DNA of 64,000 bases from contig CAVVLP010000001.1 of NCBI GenBank assembly GCA_963749115.1, forward strand, positions 133,769-197,768, read 5' to 3'. The notes below the pieces were generated by a model. It made no database searches and was not told the origin of the DNA. It was given only the letters and a program-made list of their open reading frames with translations. Position 1 is the first letter of the stretch. Each line of letters opens with the position of its first letter. Position numbers and translations under genes: made by a program. Positions 12,780 through 22,655 of the stretch are shown in pieces. This DNA is from SZUA-36 sp963749115 (GTDB taxonomy: Bacteria; Pseudomonadota; Gammaproteobacteria; Xanthomonadales; SZUA-36).

Positions 12780-13523
12780 ATGAAAACAGGTTTGAATTTT
12801 AGACAGGCAACTCTGCTTGTCGTTACGTTTTTTGCATTGGTTCTCAGCACGGCTTCAGCGGCCGATGATGACAGGCCGTTACCCCGAATCCTGGTCACCG
12901 GTGAAGGCAGCGTTGATCTCGCACCGGACATGGCTATCCTGTCGCTTACCGTGACAAGACAGGCCGAAACAGCCCGCGTCGCGCTCGATGCCAATTCCTC
13001 GGCCATGAAGGAAGTACAAGCAGCGATGACATCCGCAGGTATTGAGCCGCGCGATCTCCAGACTTCCGGCTTTTCCATACAGCCCAATTATTTTTACCCG
13101 CCACAACAACCGTCAGGCAAGCGTGAACCACCGAAAATTGTAGGTTATACGGTACGCAACAGCCTCACTGTAAGGGTGCGGGACATCAGTGCGGTGGGTG
13201 TTATCCTGGATAAATCAGTCAGCCTCGGAGTGAATGAAGGCGGTAACATCATGTTCACGAACGAGGACCCATCCGAGGCGATCACAAAAGCCCGTGTCAA
13301 AGCCGTGCAACACGCTATCGACAAGGCCAAAACACTCGCCGAAGCGGCAGGGGTTAATACCGGGCAGATTTTAGAGATATCCGAACAGTCATACAGCCCC
13401 CGCCCCATGCAAATGGCGAGGTCGGAAGTGGCCATGGGCCAATCTGCTGCTGCCGTGCCAGTGGCCGCAGGTGAGAACACCTACAAGGTGACGGTTAACG
13501 TCTCGTTCGCCATAGATCAATAG
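12780..13523 (+). CDS. Periplasmic SIMPL-domain (DUF541) protein
   Basis: 247 residues from ATG 12780; the frame is open from 12759 but the signal peptide starts here (MKTGLNFRQATLLVVTFFAL...TASA). The mature part is a typical SIMPL domain: ILVTGEGSVDLAPDMAILSLTV near the start, the stretch DLQTSGFSIQPNYFYP, VGYTVRNSLTVRVRD, and the helix AITKARVKAVQHAIDKAKTLAEAAG. Bacterial homologues such as YggE lower oxidative stress or form oligomeric periplasmic rings; a precise role is not established. It lies 170 bases behind the amidohydrolase gene and may share its transcript. Confidence 0.9.
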   Translation: MKTGLNFRQATLLVVTFFALVLSTASAADDDRPLPRILVTGEGSVDLAPDMAILSLTVTRQAETARVALDANSSAMKEVQAAMTSAGIEPRDLQTSGFSIQPNYFYPPQQPSGKREPPKIVGYTVRNSLTVRVRDISAVGVILDKSVSLGVNEGGNIMFTNEDPSEAITKARVKAVQHAIDKAKTLAEAAGVNTGQILEISEQSYSPRPMQMARSEVAMGQSAAAVPVAAGENTYKVTVNVSFAIDQ

Positions 13524-13527
13524 ACTG

Positions 13528-13551
13528 AAGCGACGGCTTCGATGCCTTTTT
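13528..13551 (+). terminator. Weak hairpin terminator behind the SIMPL gene
   Basis: GAAGC and GCTTC (about 13528-13541) form a short stem with loop GACG. They are followed by GATGCC and a run of five T. The stem is only five pairs, so termination may be partial. It lies between convergent genes. Confidence 0.4.
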
Positions 13552-13576
13552 GAGATAGTGTCCGTTATTACTGACT

Positions 13577-15144
13577 CTATTTTATTCCGACCTCTTTACG
13601 TTTCTGTTGCCGTTCAAGCTGTCGTTGTATGGTCAGGCTATAAGCGACGTAATACTTGAGAATATTTGCAACGTATTGAACGGTTTCGCGGCCTATGTCC
13701 TTGGCAGCCATGACCTCAACATTATCAAACCATACGTTCGGGTCGTAACCCCGCTCAGCCGCCATGACGCGCAGTTTGCGAACCCGCGCCGGACCCGCAT
13801 TGTAGGCGGCAAAGGCAAACAGGGTCTGGTTGAAACGGTCCACTTCAGGGTCGGAAAAATAACGATTGCGAATAAAGTCCAGGTACTTTATTCCAGCATG
13901 AATATTGGACTCGGCCGTGGTGATATCCGGGATGCCGACATTGGCATCTGCAGCGGTGCTCGGTAACAGTTGCATGATGCCAATTGCGCCCGCCCCGCTC
14001 CTGGCACCTTGATCCAGACGGGATTCCTGGTACCCCTGGGCCGCAACCATCAGGTAATCGACACCATACTGATCACCATATTTTGAGAAAATGTCCGCAA
14101 CATCCTGGAACCGTTGGTAATCGTCTGCTGCCAGGGCGTTGTTGGCCCAGTCAAAATTCTTCAGGTAACGATTAATCAGCATATTGCCTTGCAACGTACC
14201 CTGCTTATGGGTTTTAACAAATTCATTGAGTGCTTCTGCAAGCAGACGGGGAATTTTTCCGAAACGCCGACCGCTATACGGCCCCCGGAACGAAAAACCA
14301 GGTCTTCACGCACCTTGAGGTCTTCGAATATACCCGCCCACAAGCGTGCCTTGTAGTCATCGACGATGGCCCATTCCAGCATGCCTGCAGTGACCATTTC
14401 CAGGATATCCATATCTTCAAGCTGTTCCGGCGCATCTTCAATATCGATCGCCTCCAGACCCCTTTCCTTAAACTGCAGGTTAAGTGCATCAAGACTGGCA
14501 CGGTAACTACTCGATGCCCGCACAAACATTCTTTTGCCTGCAAGATCATCGATCGTGTCAATCGGCGGGGCGGACGGACCCGTTACCAGTACTTCGGAAA
14601 GCTCCTTTGAAACCGGGTCGCTGAAATCGACCAGTTTGTCACGCTCGGGAGTAATCGTCAGACCCGCTGCCGCAATATCACCACGACCACTGATCAGGGC
14701 CGGTATTAACTGATCCCTGGCGACGGGGATAAATACCACGTGAACCCGCAAGTGTTTGGTCCCCAGTTTTTTGTTGACGAAATCTTCAAACTGCTTGAAC
14801 CACTCATAAGTGATCCCTTTTTCCTGGACTCCTTCCAGGTAATAACGCCCCACGCCATAAACGGTCAATACACGAATAATACGCTCCTTGGCCATACGAT
14901 CAAGATCGCCAGTCCATGGATCCACGAATATATCAATACCCATCTGGGTCTCAATATCAGCGAGTGACTTCTCCAGGCGTTCCGATTCGGACAAGGTTGG
15001 AGTATCTTTGGCCGGCAGAACTTCCAACTCGATTTTCTCTTTTTGTTCCGCAGGCGCCTCCCCCGGCATCGCCTGTTGGGTTGACGATTCATCGCAGGCA
15101 ACAAGCACCAGAAAGAACATGAGTATAATTACTTTATTTATCAT
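13577..15144 (-). CDS. mltF: Membrane-bound lytic murein transglycosylase F-like lipoprotein, one frame break
   Basis: About 522 residues when joined. ATG 15144 opens a lipoprotein signal with lipobox VLVAC. Residues ~85-310 form a solute-binding-protein-3-like domain (RIIRVLTVYGVGRYYLEG, SGRGDIAAAGLTITPERD, VDFSDPV). After a one-base break at about 14225, an SLT domain follows. Its catalytic Glu is in AAQGYQESRLDQ, with the family motifs GAIGIMQLLPSTA and FAFAAYNAGPARV. This is the MltF architecture: an outer-membrane exolytic transglycosylase that cleaves peptidoglycan and has a regulatory sensor-like domain. It is longer before the SBP domain than E. coli MltF, with an extra Glu-rich linker. 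Monocistronic. Confidence 0.87.
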
Positions 15145-15399
15145 AGCATTACAATCCAAAGGGTGAATTGCCATATGAGTGAGCCGGTTACTATTATCAT
15201 ATATTCTGTGCTGAAAGTACCAGGGTGATCTGAAGCAGTAATGATTCCAAGTGGAAAAGTAGTTTTCTGACCTATAATTGACCTATAGTTAAGTTAGAGG
15301 ATTCTTTATCCAACTAAAAAACACGATCAGGTCAACTGGAACAAGAGAATATGTACCCGGTCTTTGTATGACTTTACCTTTGGGCTATGGAGAATGAAG

Positions 15400-16317
15400 A
15401 TGAAAACCATTCTAAGATTATGTTTATTGCTGGCCATTGCTGGTCTGGTATCACCCGCCATCGCTGAAGAAGCTGGCGGCAATCTGCGCTATTCAATTAC
15501 CGTGACAAAATTTGAAAATAGCTCCGGCTGGCATGGCTACTGGGATCTCGGCAATGCCTGGGACACGGTACTGACCGATATGCTTAACCAGACCGGAAAA
15601 TTCATCGTACTCGGTGAAACCGACATGCGTGGCGCGGCATTGGACGAACAGGATTTTGCCGCCTCCGGGCGCACTGCTGGCGGCAAGAAGGCCCCGGTAA
15701 CGGGACAAATGACACCGGCTCAACTGCTCGTCAAAGGTGCCATTACACATGTTCAGGGGGACACGGGAGATATGGGGGGCGGCATTCGTATCAAGGGTTT
15801 CAGAATCGGTGGTCGTGGCGGTAAAGGTGAAGTAAACGCCACGATCTACATCGTCGATTCAACCACCGGCCAGGTTGTCGCTTCCAAAAGCGTCGTGGGC
15901 ACACATGAGCGTAAAGGCATGAATGTCGGTTATGCAACCGGGAGCTGGGGCGCTGCATTTGGCGGCAATAAAAAAGACAACGTTGGTCTCGCGGTGCAGG
16001 ACGCGTGCGCAGTAGCGGTTGCCTTCATGCTTGAGCAGTTACCCAACATAACCTGGACGGGGTCGGTTGTGATGGTCAAAGAGGGCAAGGTATATATCAA
16101 CCGGGGTTCCCGCGAGGGCGTAACCGCCGGTCAGACCTTCACCGTTGGTGAGGTCGAGGTTATTCGTGACCCTGATACGGGAGAAGTGCTCGATGAGAGT
16201 ATGACAGAGCTGGCCCGTCTGTCCGTCGACCAGGTCAAGGAGAAACTGTCGATCGCCAGTGTTACATCGGGAAATGCAACTGCGGTGATGAAGGGCATGA
16301 CCATTCACCGGCCCTGA
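15400..16317 (+). CDS. CsgG/HfaB-like secreted protein
   Basis: 305 residues. ATG 15400 is chosen because GGAGAA ends 5 bases upstream and a signal peptide follows at once (MKTILRLCLLLAIAGLVSPAIA). The body matches the CsgG/HfaB fold: ITVTKFENSSGW at the start, VLTDMLNQTGKFIVLGE, LLVKGAITHV, IYIVDSTTGQVVASKSVVG and a late AVAFMLEQLPNITWTGSV. A C-terminal ~80-residue segment (VYINRGSREGVTAGQTFTVGE) resembles the FlgT/GW-type extension seen in CsgG-like proteins. There is no lipobox and no curli (csg) gene nearby, so it is probably a periplasmic accessory protein and not a curli exporter. Convergent with oligopeptidase B. Confidence 0.82.
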   Translation: MKTILRLCLLLAIAGLVSPAIAEEAGGNLRYSITVTKFENSSGWHGYWDLGNAWDTVLTDMLNQTGKFIVLGETDMRGAALDEQDFAASGRTAGGKKAPVTGQMTPAQLLVKGAITHVQGDTGDMGGGIRIKGFRIGGRGGKGEVNATIYIVDSTTGQVVASKSVVGTHERKGMNVGYATGSWGAAFGGNKKDNVGLAVQDACAVAVAFMLEQLPNITWTGSVVMVKEGKVYINRGSREGVTAGQTFTVGEVEVIRDPDTGEVLDESMTELARLSVDQVKEKLSIASVTSGNATAVMKGMTIHRP

Positions 16318-16382
16318 TAGATTGTCAGAGGCTGGAAACAGGCATAGCGCGCCTGACTGTTATTTCCCCTGCGGTGACGGGT

Positions 16383-18563
16383 TTACCGCTCCAAACCCGC
16401 CAATCCAGCCAGGAACGCAAACTCCTGCGCGGTTTCCTTGTAGCGGCGGTAACGGCCTGATGCACCACCGTGACCGGCATCCATATTGGTGTGCATGATC
16501 AGCTTGTTGTTGTCTGTACGACGGTCGCGCAGCCTCGCAACCCACTTGGCCGGTTCGAAATATTGCACCTGCGAATCGTGCAGACCGGTGGTCACCATCA
16601 TGTTTGGATAATCCTGTGCACTGACCTGGTCATAGGGCGAATACGACAGCATGTATTCGTAGGCATCCTTGTTTTTTGGATTGCCCCACTCATTGAATTC
16701 ACCGGTGGTCAACGGGATGGAATCATCCAGCATGGTTGTAACAACATCGACAAACGGAACCGCGGCGACGACACCGTTGTACAACTCCGGCGCCATGTTG
16801 ACAATCGCACCCATCAGCAAACCACCGGCACTGCCACCCATCGCATAGGTTCTGGCAGGGTCAATAATGGGCTTTTCCTGCAATGCTTTTGTTACGTCGA
16901 TAAAGTCTGTGAAGGTATTTTTCTTATTCATCAGGCGGCCGTCCTCGTACCAGATCCGGCCCATCTCCTGACCGCCACGGATGTGGGCAATAACGTAGAC
17001 AAAGCCCCGGTCGAGCAGGCTGATGATCGAATCCCTGAACCAGGGATCGGTTGAATAACCGTATGAGCCATAGGAATAGATCAATGCGGGTGCTGAGCCA
17101 TTCAGTTCGGTACCCTTGTGATAAGCCATCGATACCGGCACCTTGGTGCCATCACGCGCAGTAATCATCAGACGGCCACTGCGGTAGTTGTCACTTGAAA
17201 AACCACCCATCACGCGGTCTGCTTTCAACAATTGACTTTTACCGGTAGTCAGGTCGATTTCCCAGGTCTGATTAGGTGTTACCAGGCTGGAAAACCCATA
17301 ACGAATGGTGTCGGTATCGGTGCTGACATTGGTAGCCGGCCACATAACGGAGGCTTCTTCGCTGCCTTCAAGATAGCGGTCCATGCTGCCATCGTGCGCC
17401 ATCACCCGGACCTTGCGCAGACCATCCTTACGCTCACCGACCACCAGCCAGCTATCAAATGCCTGGATGTCAGTCACCATCGCATCGTCACGCTGCGGTA
17501 TCACCTCTTTCCATTGTGATTTATCAGCAGAGTTTTCCAAATCAACCGTCATCACGCGGAAATTATCTGCCTGCCAGTTGGTACGGATAAAAAACCTGCC
17601 ATCGGCATGGTCGACATCATACTCATGACCAACTTCACGAGGTAAAAATGGTTTGAACGTACCCAATGGATCATTGGCAGCAAGCAACTGAACCTCGGTG
17701 GTATCCGTATTCTGATGTGTTAATCCAATGTACTCACCTGAACGGCTACGCCCTACCCCGTTGTAAAAAGTGTTATCTGTCTCTTCATAAACCAGCACAT
17801 CTTCAGAGATATCGGTACCTATTTTGTGACGCATCAACTGGTAGGCCAACAGGGTCTGGACATTCTTATTCAGGTAGAAAAGATATTGACCATCGGCAGA
17901 CCAGGCCAATGAACTGGACGCATTGCCGATTAGCCCGGGTAAAAACTCGCCGTTTTGAGTGTCGAGTATTCGGATCTCATTGATCCGCCTTCCAGAGAAA
18001 TCTTCAGCGATAGCCACGTAACGGTGATCATCACTGACCTCCATTCCCATCAAGCGGTAAAACTCGTGCCCTATTGTGCGTTGGTTACCATCCACGAGTA
18101 CCTCTTCTTCAGCATCCATGCTGCCCCTGCGACGGGCATGGATAGCGTACTCGCTCTGCGGCTCATAGCGGGAGTAATACCAATAGCCATTTTTGAGATA
18201 AGGCACACTCGATTCATCAGGGTCGAGACGCGCCGTCATTTCCTCAAACATGGTTTCCTGCATTGCAGCGACCGGTTCCATTATCTTATCGAAGTAGGCG
18301 TTTTCCTCTTCCAGGTAAGCGAGCACTTGCGGATCCTTACGTGTGTCATCCCGCAACCAGAAATACTCATCGACTCGGGTATGACCATGCAGGGTCATTT
18401 CATGGTAACGTTTTTCGGGCATGGGCTGTTTCACAGTGGTTGATCGAGAATTAAAGGGATCCTGATCTGACCTAACCGGTTCCACCTGGTCAACGGACTC
18501 GGATGAGGGTTCACAAGCTATTAAAAACATCATAGAGCTGAATAATAGAAGATGGGTTTTCAT
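16383..18563 (-). CDS. ptrB: Oligopeptidase B-type S9A peptidase with lipoprotein signal
   Basis: 726 residues from ATG 18563. The protein opens with a lipoprotein signal, MKTHLLLFSSMMFLIAC, then a ~30-residue linker. The family N-terminus follows (MTLHGHTRVDEYFWLRDDTR), a seven-bladed propeller, and the hydrolase domain. The catalytic triad is Ser578 (GGSAGGLLMG), Asp663 (GLHDSQVQ) and His698 (DAGHGGASG). Acidic residues in the propeller/hydrolase cleft fit cleavage after Arg/Lys in short peptides. E. coli PtrB is cytosolic, so the lipobox is notable and suggests an enzyme tethered in the periplasm. The reading frame is intact. Divergent from the serine hydrolase at 18766. Confidence 0.92.
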   Translation of the reverse strand: MKTHLLLFSSMMFLIACEPSSESVDQVEPVRSDQDPFNSRSTTVKQPMPEKRYHEMTLHGHTRVDEYFWLRDDTRKDPQVLAYLEEENAYFDKIMEPVAAMQETMFEEMTARLDPDESSVPYLKNGYWYYSRYEPQSEYAIHARRRGSMDAEEEVLVDGNQRTIGHEFYRLMGMEVSDDHRYVAIAEDFSGRRINEIRILDTQNGEFLPGLIGNASSSLAWSADGQYLFYLNKNVQTLLAYQLMRHKIGTDISEDVLVYEETDNTFYNGVGRSRSGEYIGLTHQNTDTTEVQLLAANDPLGTFKPFLPREVGHEYDVDHADGRFFIRTNWQADNFRVMTVDLENSADKSQWKEVIPQRDDAMVTDIQAFDSWLVVGERKDGLRKVRVMAHDGSMDRYLEGSEEASVMWPATNVSTDTDTIRYGFSSLVTPNQTWEIDLTTGKSQLLKADRVMGGFSSDNYRSGRLMITARDGTKVPVSMAYHKGTELNGSAPALIYSYGSYGYSTDPWFRDSIISLLDRGFVYVIAHIRGGQEMGRIWYEDGRLMNKKNTFTDFIDVTKALQEKPIIDPARTYAMGGSAGGLLMGAIVNMAPELYNGVVAAVPFVDVVTTMLDDSIPLTTGEFNEWGNPKNKDAYEYMLSYSPYDQVSAQDYPNMMVTTGLHDSQVQYFEPAKWVARLRDRRTDNNKLIMHTNMDAGHGGASGRYRRYKETAQEFAFLAGLAGLER

Positions 18564-18765
18564 ATGGCGCCTGTTGATAAAAATGCAATGGGCTATCTGT
18601 CGCGGACTGCAGACATCATAAGGTGTGACCCGGCTGCTGGCAAAAGAAAAACACTGTTTTAACATGAGCACAAGTGTCATGAATTGCGATCTCTCTGGAT
18701 ATTTTGAACCTGACCCCAATTTATACCTTAATGATTAAGCTACGATTCCGAAAAGGCGTCACCGC

Positions 18766-20145
18766 ATGCTGAAAAAAATGATTTTGATATTCGGCCTGGT
18801 GCTGGTTGCCGCATTGATTTACGGAAGCAGTTATCTATCCAAAGTCCTCAGTGCCGGCAGTGGTTTTTCAGCCAAGAACATCTGCTCGGGTTACTTCCTC
18901 AGCGGTATGCCCGGACAGAAAACTGTCTCCGAAGTTTTACTCCCTGCAGCACCGCTCCTGTCGAATGTCAGCTTTGAGATCGACAAGCTAAACCGCCAGG
19001 TGGATACCTGGTTTTTCGGGTTCGCTCACCGCCGGGCGGTTTTTAACCAGGGTACGGGTTGTACCCTGTTGCGGGAAGGTCGCGAACAAATGCAGCGAAA
19101 GCTTGAAATCGCTCCAGTCAGTAAACCGAATACTACCCTGGCCTGGCCACAGGGCTCCGCACCCGCGGTTGGGAATATACTGCTGGAACACCTGCTGGAT
19201 GAGGCTTTTACTGAGACCGATCCGAACATTGCACGAAACACCAAGGCCGTCGTGGTTATCCATAAAGGTCGGTTGATCGCGGAAAAATATGCGCAAGGAG
19301 TCACTGCCGGCACACCGCTACCGGGCTGGTCCATGACCAAGAGTGTTACCAATCTGTTAATCGGTTTATTGATTAACGACGGCAAAATAAGTCTGTCACA
19401 GACAGCACCGGTGCCGCTGTGGTACGAGGAAATTGGCGACCCGCGCGGTGAAATAACCATTGACCAGCTTTTGCGGATGAGCAGTGGCCTGGAGTTTGAT
19501 GAGGAGTATGCCTTTTACAGTGACGTCACCCGTATGCTGTCGGTGGAAGCAGATGCCGCTGGCTTCGCAGCATCCAAGCCGCTTATAGCAGAACCGGGGG
19601 AGGTCTGGTCCTATTCCTCCGGCACCAGCAACATACTGTCCGGCGTCATCCGGCGGACGATCGGCGGTTATATGCAGGAATACTACGACTTCACTCAACA
19701 GCGACTGTTTCTGCCACTCGGTATCCGCACAGCATCACTTGAAACCGATAATAATGGTACTTTCATCGGTTCGTCCTACATGTACGCCAGTGCACGGGAT
19801 TGGGCAAGGTTGGGCCAGTTCTGCTTGCAGGATGGCCGGTGGCTGGGCGAACGATTACTGCCCGAGGGCTGGATGGCTTACAGCACCACACCAACGCCCA
19901 ATAACCCGCGAAATAACTACGGTGCACATTTCTGGCTGAACGCCGACCCTGAAGATAACAAGCAGCAAAGAACCTGGCCGGATCTGCCGGCGGATGCCTA
20001 TTCCATGAACGGCTTCCAGGGCCAGCGTGTGATCATCATTCCTTCGAAGCAACTGGTGGTCGTACGACTTGGTGCGAGCGGCGGTCCAAACCATGGGATC
20101 GAACCACTGGTGGCCGGGCTTATTGATGTTTTAGCACCTGATTGA
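18766..20145 (+). CDS. Serine hydrolase of the beta-lactamase (class C-like) fold
   Basis: 459 residues with an N-terminal membrane anchor (MILIFGLVLVAALIYGSSYL). The SxxK catalytic motif is Ser189-Met-Thr-Lys192 (WSMTKSVTNLLIG). The Tyr motif is Tyr283-Ser-Ser (WSYSSGTSN), and a late GFQGQRVIIIPS/VVVRLGASGG segment forms the last strands. A cysteine pair (NICSGYF and GCTLL) sits in the extracytoplasmic N-terminal part. Such proteins (COG1680) are mostly esterases, D-amino-acid peptidases or related enzymes and not resistance beta-lactamases; the true substrate is unknown. The start ATG 18766 immediately precedes the anchor. A bidirectional terminator follows. Confidence 0.88.
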   Translation: MLKKMILIFGLVLVAALIYGSSYLSKVLSAGSGFSAKNICSGYFLSGMPGQKTVSEVLLPAAPLLSNVSFEIDKLNRQVDTWFFGFAHRRAVFNQGTGCTLLREGREQMQRKLEIAPVSKPNTTLAWPQGSAPAVGNILLEHLLDEAFTETDPNIARNTKAVVVIHKGRLIAEKYAQGVTAGTPLPGWSMTKSVTNLLIGLLINDGKISLSQTAPVPLWYEEIGDPRGEITIDQLLRMSSGLEFDEEYAFYSDVTRMLSVEADAAGFAASKPLIAEPGEVWSYSSGTSNILSGVIRRTIGGYMQEYYDFTQQRLFLPLGIRTASLETDNNGTFIGSSYMYASARDWARLGQFCLQDGRWLGERLLPEGWMAYSTTPTPNNPRNNYGAHFWLNADPEDNKQQRTWPDLPADAYSMNGFQGQRVIIIPSKQLVVVRLGASGGPNHGIEPLVAGLIDVLAPD

Positions 20146-20159
20146 GCGGCAAATACCGG

Positions 20160-20197
20160 CAACAACAACCGAGGGCGGTGCCCCTCGGTTGTTGTTG
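20160..20197. terminator. Bidirectional terminator, 16-bp perfect stem
   Basis: CAACAACAACCGAGGG (20160-20175) pairs perfectly with 20182-20197 around the loop CGGTGC. It lies between the convergent stops at 20145 and 20202. The stem is AC/GT-rich at its base and has no long T-run, but its position and symmetry support two-way termination. Confidence 0.75.
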
Positions 20198-20201
20198 ATA
20201 C

Positions 20202-22014
20202 TCAGGCGGTTTTGCGTAAACGTTGATCAGTGGCCCGTTTTTCCTGCTCGGAAAACCGCTGCCGCTCAAGATAGTCATGACGTGACTGGAACCGGGAGAG
20301 CTTGCCCGAGGTCGTGCGTGGCAGAGAACCGGATCGAACCAGGTCAATAATGACATTGACACCGAAGTGCAGGTGTATCAGCTCGGAAATCTGTTGTTTC
20401 AGCTGATTACGCCGGCCGGCATCCCTGAGGCGTGTTTCCACAACCATGACGGTGACCTCTTCCCTGTCAAAACCAAGCACAGAGAACGCCGCAACTCCAC
20501 CAAGTCGAACACCATCAACACGCTGTGTCACAACTTCCATATCAACAGGCCAGATATTACGCCCCTTGATGATAATCACATCCTTGCTACGGGCCGTGAT
20601 GTAAAGGTGTCCGTCTACCTGGTAGCCGATATCACCGGTATCCAGCCAGCCGTCCTCGCTGAGCACCGCCCGTGTTGAAGTCTTGTCCTGAAAGTAACCA
20701 CTCATGACGCTCGGGCCTCGCAGGTAGATCTCACCGCATTGACGTGGTTCGACCTCATTGTGCTGATCATCACGGATAGACAATTCGAAGCCGGGCAGAA
20801 GAACACCGCAATCGGCGTAACTTGCGACATTTCCGAACGACGGGTCGACCGGTACTGCCTTACCCGTGGTGGTCATGATGTCCTGGTCAACATAATCAAC
20901 ACCCAGACCCAGATCCAGTGGTGCAAAACTGACCGCCAGTACGCACTCCGCCATACCGTAACAGGCAACAAATGCCTTTTGATCAAAACCGCAGGGTGCC
21001 AGTGCTTCCGCAAAATCCTTCAGATGGCAACGGATTGATTTGCTCTGCACCCACACAGGCAGCGCGCCAGCTTTTAAGATCGTAGCGTGAGTAGTCACCA
21101 GGCCGTAAACGACGTGCACACAGTGCATAACCAAAAGTCGGGCTGGAAGAAATCGTACCGCGGTTATCCGAGATCAGTTTTAGCCATAACCTCGGGCGCA
21201 TGGCGAAGGTTTGTGGTGACAGGTAATCCACCGAAGTCTGGGTCACCAATGGCAACAGGATAAAACCGATGAGCCCCATATCATGGTAATACGGCAACCA
21301 TGACACGAAGCGGTCTTCACTGGTCATGTTAAGACCAAAGTGGGCGATCTCGCGGGTATTGTTCAATACTGTTTCGTGATCGATCTCCACGCCCCGTGGA
21401 AAACGCGTACTGCCGGATGTGTACTGCAGGTAGGCAATATCACTGGCAAGCGGAGAGTACAGTTCCACATCACTTGCCGGCAAGGCATCAAAATCGTCCG
21501 GTGTACCCGAAAAAATGAGGTTTAAATCCGCTGCAGACTCTTCCAAAAAGGCGGCGTGTGAGGCACCGGCAACAGCAACGGTTGCGCCACAACTTTTCAG
21601 CATGCGTGCTATCTGGTTTACGTACGCCGAACGGGCACCAAGTTGCACACCTGCGGGCAACGCAACCGGTACCAATCCGGCGTACAGACAGGCAAAAAAG
21701 AAACGATGAAACATCGGGTTGGTTTCCGCAACGATACCGACACGGTCACCGCGCTCGCAACCAAGACCCAGTAAGCGGGCGGCCAGAATCCTGGCCTGAT
21801 CACGCAATTCGGAATAGCTCAGGACAGACTCAAGTTCGCCATGCTGGTTATAAAAGTTGTAACCGCTTGCACCCCGGGCCGCATAATCCAATGCGTCCAC
21901 CAGGCTTGAGAAACCATCAGGCTTAAAAGCCAGCGATTTATTGACAGGTGTCGGTTGTAAAGGACTGATGTTTGAGTCGTCGCCTATCTTCCCGATACTG
22001 TGACTTTTATCCAT
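20202..22014 (-). CDS. Fatty-acyl-AMP ligase (FAAL), one frame break
   Basis: About 604 residues joined. The start is ATG 22014 behind AAGAAGG with an 8-base gap; an ATG seven codons upstream is less well placed. An AMP-forming adenylation domain is clear: YLQYTSGSTRFPRGVEI (P-loop), SWLPYYHDMGLIGFI, YGMAECVLAVSF, GWLDTGDIGYQVDGHLYITAR, and the late GSLPRTTSGKLSR with the catalytic Lys. The frame changes at about 21035 in CVGAEQI/RCHLKDFAEALAPCGF. FAALs activate fatty acids as acyl-adenylates and hand them to an acyl carrier protein or PKS/NRPS. No carrier protein, PKS or NRPS lies in the window, so its partner must be elsewhere. Confidence 0.88.
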
Positions 22015-22123
22015 GCTCTTTACCTTCTTTTTCATTGTGGGCGATAAGCGGTTTATGCCAATGAGGTCTTACAAAAGCCGTTTACCCGTTCATATCTATA
22101 ACGGTTGTAAGCATAGGGAGAAA

Positions 22124-22228
22124 ATGTCTTTGTTTCTTGGCAATTACGGACAAACACTTGACCCGTTTTTGAGCCAATTGAAGCAGTCATTACTTGAAAT
22201 GGGTCTACCTGGATCATCATCCGGCTAG
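22124..22228 (+). CDS. Possible small protein, 34 residues
   Basis: An ATG at 22124 with AGGGAG three bases upstream opens a 34-codon frame. It starts MSLFLGNYGQTLDPF, is followed by an amphipathic-looking helix (LSQLKQSLLEMG) and a short Ser-rich tail. The spacing to the ribosome site is short. It lies divergently upstream of the FAAL gene and ends before the convergent DksA-like gene. No homologue is known to me. It could be chance. Confidence 0.3.
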   Translation: MSLFLGNYGQTLDPFLSQLKQSLLEMGLPGSSSG

Positions 22229-22283
22229 CGGGCAGACTATTGTGTGAACCTGTCCGTGTCATTCCGTGATGTGGCTAAATTGT

Positions 22284-22550
22284 TCACCTGAGCTGGCTGT
22301 CCTTGCTTCCACGCCGGTTATAGCCGCTACGAATCACCGCCCTTTTGTCGTGATTTGACTGGCAAGCTACACAAAGGCGTACACCGCGAATGGCTTCGCG
22401 ACGGGCTTCGGGGATGGCGGCATCACATTCTTCACAGTTTGCCAGGCTTTTACCCGTCGGCAGACTGCTTCTGGCACGTTGCACGGCATCCTCTATGGTC
22501 GCGTCGATTTGATCCTGCACCGCACCGTCGCTACTCCAGCCACCTGCCAT
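22284..22550 (-). CDS. DksA/TraR-family C4 zinc-finger protein
   Basis: 88 residues, ATG 22550 with AGGAG seven bases upstream. The four zinc-binding cysteines lie in CEECDAAIPEARREA and LCVACQ. This is the short TraR/YbiI type, with a helical N-terminus (QIDATIEDAVQRARSSL) and the conserved zinc-finger helix. Such proteins bind the RNA polymerase secondary channel or are uncharacterised relatives. The coiled coil with the DksA DxxDxA tip is too short here, so full DksA activity is doubtful. Monocistronic. Confidence 0.85.
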   Translation of the reverse strand: MAGGWSSDGAVQDQIDATIEDAVQRARSSLPTGKSLANCEECDAAIPEARREAIRGVRLCVACQSNHDKRAVIRSGYNRRGSKDSQLR

Positions 22551-22655
22551 GATGCACTCCTGTTAATCCGGCTCCAAACCCAAGCATAGGGAATTAACGC
22601 GCAGCCTACATCAATCTATAAGTTGTATAAAGGATGTATGTCATTTTCGAATCGG

